A DNA stretch of 64,000 bases from Spinellus fusiger. Taxonomy: Eukaryota > Mucoromycota > Mucoromycetes > Mucorales > Phycomycetaceae. Every line of letters begins with the position of its first letter. Within the stretch, counting starts at the first letter, position 1. This document shows positions 10,259-21,481 of this stretch, piece after piece. The notes below the pieces were generated by a model. The model saw only the letters and a list, made by a program, of their open reading frames with translations. It had not been told where the DNA came from and did no database searches. The stretch covers positions 124,001-188,000 of the forward strand of contig JALLLS010000021.1 in the NCBI GenBank assembly GCA_025094145.1. The letters run 5' to 3'. A program made the position numbers and the translations under genes.

Positions 10259-13200
10259 CATTCAATATAATAATAATAAAAGGCTAACCAGATATATAAT
10301 ACCTCACTCAACTTATAAAAGCTTAGAGTTTATTTTATATAGTTCATATAAATATATTAAAAAGTATGTTACATAAAAGTTTTAGGTTTCAAGAGGATTC
10401 TTATGGCCAGCAAATTTAGCTCAAATATAATCGATGAATCAATCTATTTGGAAAGGTATTTATTATATATTTATATAAAAGTAAAATAGTATTATATATG
10501 GTGCTTTATTATTTTATTTCGAATATATATATATTTTTACACAATAAAGCTTTAGACAAAAACAATATGAAAGTATTCATCTGTACTAGCCAAACGAAAA
10601 ATTAACTAAGAGAGAAAAGAAAAAAACCTCTTTTTTCTTCTGTTTTAGTCCAATGCTCTAGAATTGTGTCGTATTTACTCCTATCATTAAGATACATTAG
10701 ACACGTTATTAATTAGCAATTTCTTTGATATTGTTTATAACAGGTAAATTTTCAAGTTGGTTTTTTATTTATCTTGAACCTTTGTTGCTTTTTAATTGAG
10801 AAAAAATATCTCATGGCTATGTATTTATTTTTCATTAATTTCTATCTTGAGACAATCGAGTTTTGAATACTATTCAGTAGCCGTAGAAATAGTAGTCTTG
10901 TCTGAGGCACTAGTGCTGTCAATAGAAAGCCTAGATAATCTTATTATATTTCGAGAAGTATCGTGAATATTGACTAGTGAGGATGTCATAGCTCCTTTAG
11001 GATCAGTGTTCCCACAGCACAAACCATACTAATTTATTAATAAACGATAACTTATTCTGATTCTAATGGGTTTTGAGAGTCAGGATAAAGATTCAATTTG
11101 ACTCATCTTTTTCTTAATGGGAATGACAAATTACGCCATCAGATCAGCATACTTTTCTTCTTAATAAGAGTTACTGATACATTATTTTATTTTATTTTAT
11201 AATAAGACAATGTGCTTTTCATTTAATAAAAAGATAAGCGAACCATAACTATAATCTTTATAATGATAGGAATTAAATATATTTGCAGTCTATAGCAGAT
11301 CGTAAGATAGTAGCTGTTCTATTTGAAGATCACAGCAGTCGTTAGGTAAAATAAACTTAGAGCAAACTCTTGGAAAATATATATTTAAAGGAAAACCCCA
11401 AATTAGAATTCTGTTAATATAATTTATTCTAATTTATTCACATTCTTTTTATTCCATAACACACAAGACAATTCACTCTTTTGGTGATTGATTCTCTTGT
11501 ATTCATCCCATCGAAATCTAATTAGACAAAATCTTCTATATTTGAAGACAGGCTATTTTGAAAAGAAAAAAAAGTCAATGATATACTATTTAACTTTATG
11601 ATGATGATTTTCTTTTTAAAAAAAAGTTAGTGCCCTATAATAAATGAGGAGAATAGAAACTATAATTATAATTATAGCCATACTTATGCACATCTATTTT
11701 TTCGGCATTTATGTACTATCTGTACTATTTTCATGAAATAAATATTAATGATACTAGTGAGTTTGCTAAAACTCTGTGTTGGCTATAGGCGCAAATATCT
11801 CTCATACTACACCAATATAAGCTTTTTAAAGGCATAAACATTACCCAAGGCATTGTATATAGGAGAGTATTGAGAGTACAATATCTTTAATTATCTACAT
11901 ATTTATTCTATCTCTGAAATTTCATCACATGAATTGATCAAATGTCTTAAGGATGGTAACATAATCAGAGCTGAGAGGTGTTCAATGCATAATATTAATC
12001 AAAATCAGAATAAATATGTGTTTATGCATATGATATAATAATTTGTACTGTAGGAGCACTAATTTAAAATTTACTAGGCATCTCTTCTAATCAATATCCA
12101 TCATGCTTAAATGAAATAGGGCAATACAGTCTTTCTATCAAAATTACTGCCATCTCTAGCAAGACCAACATATCTACAGCTACCAGACATTATTCAAAGT
12201 AAGTTATATTGTCTCGGGGCAGATTTAAATGAACAATAGATATATAGCTATTAAATGGTGTTTTCAAGAATCATGTTATATAAGCCATTATAGTTATACT
12301 CATTTGATAAGCCTTTCTATAAGTTTGACCAGGATCATCACCCTACAAGCACCACTATAGCTTATCTGAACAAGTGTATAGCATCTTAATAGACACTCTG
12401 TTTAATTTTTTATTCAAAAGTCATAGCCATCGGATCGAATTACCCTTACTAAAAGGTCCATAGGCCTGTGAGTTGCTTTGTAGTACTATTATAAGAGCAA
12501 TGTTTTTTTTTCGGGTATTGCCAACCATGTCCCAGAAAGAGTGTATCGGTATTTGTATATCTACCCGGGATGCTTGTGATAACTACGCGTCAAAGTACCT
12601 TTTTGATACACAAATGAATAATTTTTTTTTAGTACAACAGACAAAATGCAGTACATTGCTCATATGCAGTTATTCTGACCTAATGTATTACTGACAGTAA
12701 AGATGATAGGATGGCGATAAAAGATATGTATTGTTTTTATTTTTATTTTGCCAAAGGTCTTATTTTTTTATATTTTATATTTTATATTTTAATAATAGTA
12801 ATAGTAATAGTAATAGTAATGAAAGTTAAACATATTTGCCCAAAGTGTGTAATGCGATGATATATAATTTCATTTAACTGTTTTATTTTTTAGGCTTTAA
12901 TACAAGATACTAAATAAGTATATTTCAGGCAGTTAATTTTCACACAACATAATCTCTTGTAGTGCATAGGGTTGAATTCATATACAAGTCATTCTGGTCA
13001 ATAGTAAGACTTTATTTATTATTTATTATTTATTATTTTTCTATAGTTGATATCTCTTCTATTCATGTATTAGTTCTGATGGTCACTCTATGAGAGCCTT
13101 TCATGGAGACTGCAATGTACATGACAAAAATAAATAGATGAATTGAGATATTATTGCTACTTGTTTTGATTCTATTGGAGGATACTAATTAAGCTACTGT

Positions 13201-13371
13201 CCTCCATTGTTGCCATTGTGCTGTATTCATGTTTTTAACTTTAGCATAATTAATAGTCGTACCAAACCCGTCTACTCTGATCTATAAGCCACTTAAATGA
13301 TATTCAATTGCGCGTTTTTTGCCCCCCCAGACTAGGAGTCATTCACATTTCTAATACTGTATTAGAGATAC
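10259..13371. other. AT-rich intergenic stretch, no gene seen
   Basis: Long AT-rich DNA with short simple-sequence tracts, for example a run of (taatag) units near 12791-12820 and ttattta units near 13013-13035. The longest frame (12473-12694) has no homology I can recognise and contains a homopolymer-like stretch. Nothing else is supported. Confidence 0.55.
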
Positions 13372-13380
13372 TATATAAAT
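13372..13380 (+). promoter_or_regulatory. Candidate TATA box of the CTR copper transporter gene
   Basis: tatataaat lies 143 nt upstream of the CTR start codon. Position and sequence fit a TATA element; no copper-response element was identified with confidence. Confidence 0.4.
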
Positions 13381-13522
13381 ATGGAAATTGAATGCTTTAC
13401 AAAGAACTACATAATTCCACAAGCTTTCTTTATTATTCTATTTTATTTTTTTTATTTTTGGCACTTTTCTTTTATTTATTTAAAATAATAACACATTCAC
13501 CAATAACAACTCCAACAACATC

Positions 13523-14241
13523 ATGTCTAACAGTATGAGTAGCAGCATGGGTGGCGGTATGAGTAGCAGTACGGGTGGACATATGCAAATGGGTGTCTTC
13601 CACTGGACGAGCGGTGGCGATGCCATCTTCTTTAACAACTGGATGCCCACCTCAGAAGCAAGTTACGCTGGAACCTGCATCCTTATTATTGTATTCACTG
13701 TGCTATGTCGTGGACTAGTAGCTATCGAATCTTACTATGCTGCATGGATATCGATTCAGGCAAAAAAAAAGGCAGTAGCAGCAGAGGCAATAGCATCATC
13801 AGTTCCTAACGAAAAACAATCTCATTGTGACAAACCACTGACTACTCCTGTAAGTCAATACTCCTGTTACTGATGCTGTTATTACTATACGCTGGACATT
13901 CTATTTACTTTTTGTTTCTTTTCTTATGGTAGCAAAGTAGCTGTCATCTCGAAGCCGCCGATAATAAACCACCCACCAGTACAATCGACGCACTTTTCCG
14001 TATAGTATACCCTCCTCACTCTGTACAGCCCATCGTACCACCCTTCTCCTGGAGCAAAGACACCATTCGCAGTTGTCTTACAGCACTTAGTGTATTCTTC
14101 AGTTACTTGCTCATGATGATTGTCATGAGCGGCAATGGTGGCTATCTTTTCTGCGTTGTTGGTGGCTTTTTTATTGGAGAAATGCTCTTTGGACGTTACC
14201 GATCAGTAGCAAGCAACATTGAAGGACATACATGCTGCTAA
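13523..14241 (+). CDS. CTR-family copper transporter
   Basis: Model: exons 13523-13849 and 13933-14241, giving 211 aa; the intron is 83 nt, GT-AG, phase 0. The protein should be a trimeric plasma- or vacuolar-membrane importer of Cu(I). Seen directly: a Met/Ser/Gly-rich N-terminus with several Met residues (possible Cu-binding Mets motif), then FHWTSGGDAIFFNNWMPTS typical of the region before TM1. TM1 is at about residues 47-70 (TCILIIVFTVLCRG). TM2 contains MMIVM, fitting the MxxxM copper-selectivity motif. TM3 contains GFFIG, fitting the GxxxG packing motif. A hydrophilic loop of about 85 residues between TM1 and TM2 and a Cys pair at the C-terminus (HTCC) are as expected. It sits about 4 kb upstream of a BIM1-like copper protein and 6 kb from COX17. 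CTR1/CTR2 subtype is not decided. Confidence 0.92.
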
Positions 14242-16039
14242 GATATCTCCTACTTTGTCTATGTTTCTTTGAGGTGGCTGTCACCTCCTATAGTGCCATT
14301 TAAAATTCCGATCTGTCTTTATCATCCTACCATGTTTTATTATGACTATAATTTCATTATCTCTGTAGATATAAACCTCGAACTTTCCATCAATAAAGAA
14401 TAAGAGTACTATATTAATATGTATATATTAATAGGCTACTATTTTATTATAGGTAAAATCGTCAATTCTGTGCCACTCTATGGCATCCACCACTGTCTAC
14501 CCTTACTATCTTATTCTGGCCATAGGGAGGGAGGTGTGTTCTTTGGGTATTCAGGCCTATTCTAGCACCAGCGTTTGTCTCTATGACTGTTGACTAGTGC
14601 AGAACTACCCCGCTGTTATCTATTCTATTCTTCTAGATATAACCCAGCCATGTTCTATAGGACTCAGTTATGGGATCTCTGATCAAGGTCTTTGTTCAGC
14701 GTCTATTTTGGAACTTTAGATCTTAAAGGGTACATGTTCATATCCCCCTCTCCCCCTCCTTTTTTATTTTTTCGTGTAGTCTTTGTCCTTTTTATTTATT
14801 TATTTTTATTTTGTAACTCTACTCCTTCTATAATATCATTAAGATATATCTCTTCTCTATCAAAGTAATGTGTCGATTCATTAGAAATTGAGGTGAATAA
14901 AAGATACTGCTGAACATGGCGTATGTCTAATGTTTAAGTTTGTAAATGACTGTGAAGGTGTTGTGTTTGCATTTGTAGCGCTCAATAGTACAGTCAGACA
15001 GAATTTAGATCCTTAAAAAAGATTTAAAAACCAACCTCCTTTTATCTTTAGTGCATAATGTAACACCTTTATGGCTCGAATTCATACTCTAAAAAGCTAA
15101 AATGGTTAAAATAAAGTAGCAGTTACACCATACACTATTTTCTATTGATGATTATGATAAACTCTGGCTACAAGGTAATACATACAATGCCTATATTTAC
15201 AGCAATCTTGGACTGACTCACCATATTAACAGATATTCAAGTCTACGTAAATAATAGAATAGGAAGAGTAGTGATATTATTTCTTTCTTTCTTTCTTTCT
15301 TTCTTTCTTTATACTAATAATAGTAGGCTAGCTAGTTTTATGTATCTACAATTAAAAGTAAACATATACCTATTCATAATAGCCATTCAAAAGAAACAAT
15401 ATTGTCTTTCTGTTCATCGGGTCTCGTTCTTATAGATACCAGACACCTCTCCTATTATTTTGTTATTCTTGGCATAGTTCATAAGAGTTATGCTTGGACT
15501 CCTGTAAGATAGAGAGTTTTATGACCATAACTATGACCATAACTGATGAACAGTAGTGAAAGACCTCTTACAGGTCATACAATTTCAGATAAAATACTTT
15601 CATCGGCCGTACTTGTAAATAGTTTATCCCTTTCTAGTCCCACAGTCTTATAGTCCTACACTCTTGTAGTTTGTACAAAAATAAAAGAGTAGAATAAACA
15701 GGCCACTTTTTAACAAAGCCTTAAGATTGCTGACAAATATGAAAAGATATTGGCGTTCAGATGAAAGAAAACACAAGTCATCCCCGTCTCTTGTCCAGTC
15801 CATGGAATTATAAGCAGTCAACACCACTCAACAAACACCTGGAGACAGTGGTATGATAAGGTAGCTTGTTATTAAAATCAGTAGAACCGAGAGAGGTACC
15901 TCCACTAGAATTTACAACCAGCCAAAGAAAAGAAAAAGAGTGATGTGTTTTCATAGAGATCCTGGTAGTTTGACTTTATTATTCCCGCTGTTTTATCGTT
16001 TAATCTTTTGAGTTCTCATTTATTTTAATATAATAATAT
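14242..16039. other. Intergenic stretch, no gene seen
   Basis: AT-rich, without recognisable coding sequence. Contains a (TTTC)n microsatellite at about 15281-15311. The last part, from about 16040, passes into the decayed Helitron. Confidence 0.5.
15281..15311. repeat. (TTTC)n microsatellite
   Basis: Seven to eight tandem tttc units, visible directly. Confidence 0.9.
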
Positions 16040-17119
16040 AATAATAACATTTTTTCGAGTGAACCATGTTCAATATATATATATACAAGCTGTTATGAAT
16101 AGGGTCATTTGCACAAAAGCCATCGTAGCTGTCCAAATAATGATAGACACCAAACAGAAAGTAGTGACATTGTGATATGACCAAGAGGCTGTGGTTTATT
16201 ACAAAGAATGAGTGAGATGAATCAGTCATACAATCCTATAAGCTATTTACTTTTTTCTATACAAGACAGTTAGGTTTGGAATATAAATACATGCCCAGTC
16301 AATAACTAAAATGTCAAGATAAGCACAATAAAACACTACTGCTTCAGACTAATGTACAGCAATGATTCCAGTCACTTGCATTTATTTGGAAAGCCCTCTT
16401 TATTAGTATAGAGTATATGCTAACATTGAGCAAGGTTACCTAGATTTTATATGGCACAACCAAGACACACTAAGAAGAGATATACTAACCAGTCTACAGG
16501 ATGCTGTTACCTTAGGTCTTATACACTAAAAACAAAAAGTTAGTAGTTATCAGTTTGTAAAAGACAGCTACAAAATCAATGGTCTGGGATGAAGTACCCT
16601 TGATAGGCTGTAGTGTATTTGATACAATGAATAGATCTTTTAGAGATAGTATAAGAGCAAAACAGCCTGCATTAGTATGTGTGTCTTTTGGTGGTTATCT
16701 CCTTGAGGTTCTTCTATCTGTAATACTCATTAGAATAGATTAGAGTAGAATAAAAGAATAACATACAAGTTGAATAAGAAAGAGCAGAGTGAATTGTACG
16801 TTAACTAAACAAATATTTTTGGACCTAAGGAGCTATTAAAGACACCATCGCATCAACACATGATAAACAGTAGCTGATACTATGCAATGTTATTAAAGAC
16901 TGTTTATTTTCCTCTTTCTTATTGTATTCATATCTATTTCTTCTAAACCAATAAAATGTCCAAGCCTTCTGGTTTATCCTCATCCTTCTCTTCCTCAGTG
17001 ATAGCTGGAGCCTCGGTTGACTAACTGACGGAAACCCATGCTAGAATTAAACTATCTAAAAAAGTGATATAGGGTGTCTTATTGAATTTTTTCATGCAAA
17101 AAGACATTAGAATGTCTAG
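16040..17119 (+). mobile_element. Decayed Helitron (left copy) with a Fanzor C-terminal tail
   Basis: Plus-strand Helitron protein remnants appear in order. First is DIVI*PRGCGLLQRMSEMN with NQSYNPISYLLF (about 16165-16255), matching the block before the Helitron helicase-like N domain. Next is an IEQGYLDFIWHNQDTLRRD region (about 16430-16490). Then comes WDEVPLIGCSVFDTMNRSFRD (16588 onward) with SFGGYLLEVLL, matching the Walker-B/fGGDFRQ region of the RecD-like helicase. The sequence between these is deleted. Near 16957-17022 the last codons of a Fanzor-type protein (SSSVIAGASVD, stop) remain. The copy ends in a hairpin and CTAG at 17116-17119 followed by T, as Helitrons do. The inverted partner is 23214-24905. 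The 5' end is uncertain. Confidence 0.78.
17102..17119 (+). repeat. Helitron 3' terminus: 7-bp-stem hairpin and CTAG end
   Basis: AGACATT and AATGTCT pair as a perfect 7-bp stem around a 2-nt spacer, and the sequence ends CTAG before T. Similarity between the two Helitron copies stops within a few bases of this point (complement of 23214 in the other copy), which marks it as the element end. Confidence 0.75.
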
Positions 17120-17120
17120 T

Positions 17121-18120
17121 AAAAGTAGTACCTTGTATCAACAAAAGAGAGATGGCAGGAGATACAGCCTTATTGTCTCTATACAATCACATACTACAAT
17201 AGGCGTTTGAATGAAGCGTTTTTAATGCCTACAAATCAATAATGAAAGAATAAATAATCCAATACAGTTCAAATCTTATTTCTTGTCCAAATACAGAATA
17301 ATTAAATACTCTTCTTATGACACAGGGTTGGATAAATACGCTCATACAAGCATAACCTCTGTTGATGACCAGTTCAAGGATGCTGGAGTCTGCTGTCCTA
17401 GTATGAGAAATGCACAGCTTGACTTTTCTTGTTCAATAGAAAAAGTCAACATTCAGTAGATCTATTAATTTTCTATTGGTAGTTTAATAGTTATATAGAT
17501 GCTTTGTGGATTTCTTGTTGATAAAATGGCATATCAATGACCGCTCCATCTGATAAACCTATCTACTATTCCTTATTGAGTGTTCAAAGTATTCATAGTA
17601 CGTCAATGCCTCTGCTTTAAGACAAGTCAATACTAATTTATATAGTAGAGCAGAAGTTCATAGCTAGGGGATTGCTTTCAAAACATCCTCTACATTCTAG
17701 GTCTATACCTTTTTATTACATAGACCCTTTAATGACGTTTGTCTTCTTATACCACGACTCTTATAATAGTGAGTTCAATTGCAAGTCTTTTATTATTATT
17801 CCAATGGACAATTAGACACCTCGCCTGTTTCTGTGGATTATTTCTTAATCAACTTAAATTACAAAAGGGGTGTGTTTGTACTTGTCTTTCTAAACACAAG
17901 GTTGCTATGAGTAAACTTACTCTTTGAATAGAGTACTACCTAAGAGCCACAAATCCACTTTTTAATGTCTGAACTCTAACAACCGGTGATAGAAGATCTC
18001 CATTTCAACTCTATCCAATCATGGCTCTATCAGCAGCAAAACTCACTCGGCCTTTTTATCATGTTTCCTATTTTTCCTTTGACAAAGGTAGAATAGGATT
18101 CGAGAAAGCTCTCTTTTCTT
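17121..18120. other. Intergenic stretch, no gene seen
   Basis: No coding sequence recognised. The frame 17739-17927 (62 codons) has a hydrophobic start but no homology or splice-supported extension. Confidence 0.5.
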
Positions 18121-18123
18121 TTC

Positions 18124-18130
18124 TATAAAA
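18124..18130 (+). promoter_or_regulatory. Candidate TATA box of the BIM1-like gene
   Basis: tataaaa lies about 53 nt upstream of the ATG at 18183, in a T-rich context usual for fungal core promoters. Confidence 0.4.
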
Positions 18131-18182
18131 TAACACGCTTTTCCTGTTTATCTGTATTCTTTATCTTCTTATAACCATAATT

Positions 18183-18898
18183 ATGACCCGTCTTAGCTTT
18201 TTCCTATTGGCAGCAGCTGCTTTTGCCACTGAGAGTGTTCTTGCCCACTTTAGTCTTACCTACCCTCCTACCCGTGGATTTAGCGAAGACATTGAGGCCA
18301 ATGCTCCTTGTGGTGGATTTAACACCCCCTTGGCCACTCGCTCACAATTCCCTCTTAAGAATGGGTTTGTTGAAATCAATGCAGAGCACCCTGTGTACAG
18401 CTACCAGGTCAATATTCTAGTGAGCGACGCCCCCACAGAAACAGCCTTTACCAATGCCAGTACTGTCAATGTGGCGAGTGGAAACAACAACTTCCCCCTC
18501 CAGGCCTGTTTCCCTGTTAACCTTTCTCAAGTCCCCAATGCTAAAAATGGTACCAATGCTACTCTCCAAGTTATTTTTAATGGAGGAGATGGACTTTTAT
18601 ACCAGGTAAGCTAGTTTATCATGGGTCATTGATTTATCACGGATCTGTCCTTGATTGGCCATTTTTACTTATTCTTTATCAGTGCACAGATATTGTTTTG
18701 GTAGACAATGCACCCTCCTTCAACAGTAGCATCTGCACCAATGCCAATGGTACTCCTGGATTCCCTGCTCAATCACCTGCTGCTGCTTCTTCCAAAGCAC
18801 CTGGCTCCAACAATAACAGTTCTGGTGTTAGTTTATCTGCCGCCAGCAGTGTTATCTTTGGTGCTGCTCTCTTCATGACTTGTTTATTGAGCATCTAA
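18183..18898 (+). CDS. BIM1-like (X325, LPMO-like) GPI-anchored copper protein
   Basis: Model: exons 18183-18605 and 18683-18898, giving 212 aa; the intron is 77 nt. A signal peptide (about residues 1-21, ending SVLA) is followed directly by HFSLTYPPTRGF, so the mature protein would start with histidine, the hallmark of LPMO-like copper sites. PCGG, a second His (about residue 64, AEHPVY) and CTDIVLVDN supply further expected copper-site and disulfide residues. Asn-rich NXS/T sites follow, then a Ser/Ala-rich linker and a C-terminal hydrophobic tail (VSLSAASSVIFGAALFMTCL) fitting a GPI signal. In Cryptococcus BIM1 helps copper uptake together with CTR1, so nearness to CTR (4 kb) is suggestive. 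Enzymatic polysaccharide oxidation is not expected for X325. Function is inferred from family likeness only. Confidence 0.85.
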
Positions 18899-19740
18899 TG
18901 CCACCAACTCCTTCTTCCTTCTTCCTCTCTACTATTAATGGATATCTGATAGCCCTCCTTATTCCAATAATAATAATAATAGTAACCACCATAATAATAA
19001 CGATAACAACAGTAATAAATAAATATATAAAAATATATACAAAGAAGGACACCTCTCCCGTGTCTTATTGTTCATACTAAACACACCTGTCTTGTTGCTG
19101 ATGATTGATTTTATTCTTATTTTTAATAAGCAGCATGGGCCATAAATAAAAGTATAAAAAGATAAGTTTATTTTATTGATTTGATTATTTCTAACTATGA
19201 CCCATGGATGTTTTTTTCTTTTTCTTTTTCTTTGATAGAATTGACCAACGCCATAAAAATCATAGTGCATATAGAGTTGTCTTTATATTTTCTTCATGGA
19301 TATTTTGGTAAGAACACCAACAATAGAATAGAAAACTCTCTCTGTCTATTTCTATTTCTTCTTATTTTGTGGTGGTGGGGGCCTATCGATATAAATATAT
19401 ATTAATATAAATATAAATATAAAGAATAGGCTTTCTTTTCTTTTCTTTTTTTGTAGGAATTTCTATCTTTTTCTCCAGCCACCGTTCACTTAAGACACTC
19501 CCTTTTTCTATCCGTCGGAGGTGCCTATACCACAAGTCACATATAGCGTGACTGTAATTTATTCGAACAATGACTTGCCAATGGCGACATCAAAAAGTAG
19601 GTGACAAATACTTTATTGCTTCTAGAAATATGAAATGCGAGTGTTGGCTAATTTCTCTTGATAAAGTCCACAATGATTGATGAGAGCAAATGTCATGGGA
19701 GAAGAGAGAATGAAAGAATGAAAAAGAACAGAGAAAGAAA
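18899..19740. other. Intergenic stretch between BIM1-like gene and COX17
   Basis: AT-rich; contains (taa/ata) runs at about 18965-19035 and 19390-19420. No coding sequence recognised. Several frames here are low-complexity by-products. Confidence 0.5.
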
Positions 19741-19746
19741 TGAAAA

Positions 19747-19953
19747 TTAAATTTTAAATCCCAATTTCCGCATGCACTCCAAGTGAGCATTTATTAATGC
19801 CTGACAGTTCTCTTCGCCATTCTCAAAGATACACTGGTCTCGAGGTCTTTTTGTTTCTGGACAGGCACAGCAGGGCTTTAATGGGTTTCCCTCGGTATCG
19901 GCAGGAAGATAGCCTGAGTGAGTGAGTTGGCTTTTAACAGATGAGTCAGGCAT
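19747..19953 (-). CDS. COX17: Cytochrome c oxidase copper chaperone COX17
   Basis: Single exon, 68 aa. The core [16 protein letters not shown], then GEENC and [10 protein letters not shown], matches COX17 closely. CC.C provides the Cu(I)-binding cysteines and the remaining four form the twin CX9C pairs (C...C in [12 protein letters not shown] and C-helix CMRKLG), which direct import into the mitochondrial intermembrane space. It delivers copper to SCO1 and COX11 for cytochrome c oxidase. The length is normal for the family. The start is the first in-frame ATG; the ~25 residues before the core are variable in this family, and a short 5' exon cannot be excluded. It is the third copper protein within 6.5 kb. 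Confidence 0.95.
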   Translation of the reverse strand: MPDSSVKSQLTHSGYLPADTEGNPLKPCCACPETKRPRDQCIFENGEENCQALINAHLECMRKLGFKI

Positions 19954-20108
19954 GAGGTGGACAATGGAAGAAAAAGAAAAAGAAAATATATAAAATTAAA
20001 CACTGCGAGTGTTTGTAAATTTTGCCCTTGGAATTTATTGCCAGCTGCGAATATCGGAACACTCCCTGGCAATGAGTCAAAGAGACACAGAGCAGCGTCC
20101 ATGGATTA

Positions 20109-21467
20109 CAGTGGCTTTCAATAAAACAAGGAAGATTTCAAATTCAAACCATAATTTTACACTTGAACTTTTTTTTTATATTAAACATTCTTCATTTATC
20201 GCTTTTCCGCTCTAATGTCTACCTCATCTAACACCACTGAACACAACAAAAAACCTCTTGGAAACAGGAAAAATAAATATTGATGACTTTACTCGTTGTT
20301 TCATCGCTCACGAGGCCACTGTTAATGGGACCAGCCATGTTGCCATTTCTGCTAGGTTTGGTGTTAGTAAGCAGTCTGTTTCCCTTATCGTAAAGAGATA
20401 CAAGGAAACTGGTTGCTTCAAGGCCAAGAAGAGCATTGGTTGCAAGCCCATTCTTAGTTAGAGAGACTAGAGAGAGGTTGGACACATTAGAAAGAGATTC
20501 ATTTCAGACAATGGATCAGCTTTGCAAGCAGATGACCACCCAAATGTCCATGAACACTTTTAAAAAATTGATAAGATTGGTCTGTTTTCTTGCAGGGTGG
20601 TTAAGAAACCTTCTCTCACTATTAAACACAAGAAGTTGAGACTTGCTTGAGCCAAGGCCCACCTCCATTGGACTGAGGAAGACTAGAAGACAGTCATCTG
20701 GTCCGATGAGTCAAAGTACCAGCTGATGAGCAATAACAGCCGTACCAGATTAGTGCGCAGGAAGAAGGAAGGGCTACTCCCAGATAATGTGAAGCCGACG
20801 ATGAAGTTTGGTGGTAATGGTGTGATGTTGTAGGGTTTTCTTTTCTGGTGAAGGTGTTGGAAGGTTGGCGCCTGTGAAGGGCATTATAGATAGTAGAAGA
20901 TACATTGAGATCTTAAAGGAGAATTACTGCCCTGAGCTGGATCAACTCAAGGCACTGAATCCAGAGGTGAATTATGTTCTTCAAGAGGACAATGCCAGCC
21001 GCCACAAGAGTAGAAAGTCCAGGTTGTGGAAGGCACAGGAGAGCATTGCCACTATGGAGAGGTGGCCCTCTCAAAGCCCTGACCTGAACCCAATTGAACA
21101 TCTTTGGGAGGAGCTTGACAGAGCAATAAGAAAGAGGATGACCCCAAAAAGTACTCTTCAAGATTTGGAGGTGCTTCTGTTGGAAGAATGGGAGAATATT
21201 CCCAAGGACACTACAGACACCCTCATTGCCAGCATGGGGCGGAGATGTAGGGCTGTTATTAAGGCCAAGGGTGGAAACACTAAATACTAAAGTTTTCCAC
21301 CTAATAAATCTGTATATATTATCTTGATGACCTTCTTTATACTTTATCCAATTTTCAAGTCTCTACTGTGTGTTTAATGTGTGTTTTTATGACAAAGAAT
21401 GAGTATTTCCATAAACAAGAATCATATCGGAATGTAAAAAATATTTTAGTTTTTTGATGTGACACTG
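20109..21467 (+). mobile_element. Tc1/mariner element (second copy of E3) with dead transposase
   Basis: TA at 20107-20108, then cagtggctttcaataaaac; right end gtgacactg followed by TA at 21468-21469. The transposase pieces (20258-20461, 20436-20639, 20865-21290) are the same as those of 7838-6482, including stops TGA 20648, TAG 20684 and TAG 20831 at tryptophan positions and the frameshift near 20840. Here the C-terminal part stays open to NTKY (21290), keeping TGG where the other copy has TAG. The left terminus matches the other copy, but the right terminus (cagtgtcacatc inward) does not; it resembles the left end of copy 8150-9520. Confidence 0.9.
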
Positions 21468-21481
21468 TATTTTCATTTTCC

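Noticed and set aside
12473..12694. 73-codon frame in the 10-13 kb desert
   Set aside because: Contains homopolymer-derived Phe runs, no homology, no splice or promoter support.
13850..13873. CTR protein ending at the stop at 13871-13873
   Set aside because: This lies inside the intron; splicing 13850-13932 gives the missing TM2 and TM3 with MxxxM and GxxxG motifs.
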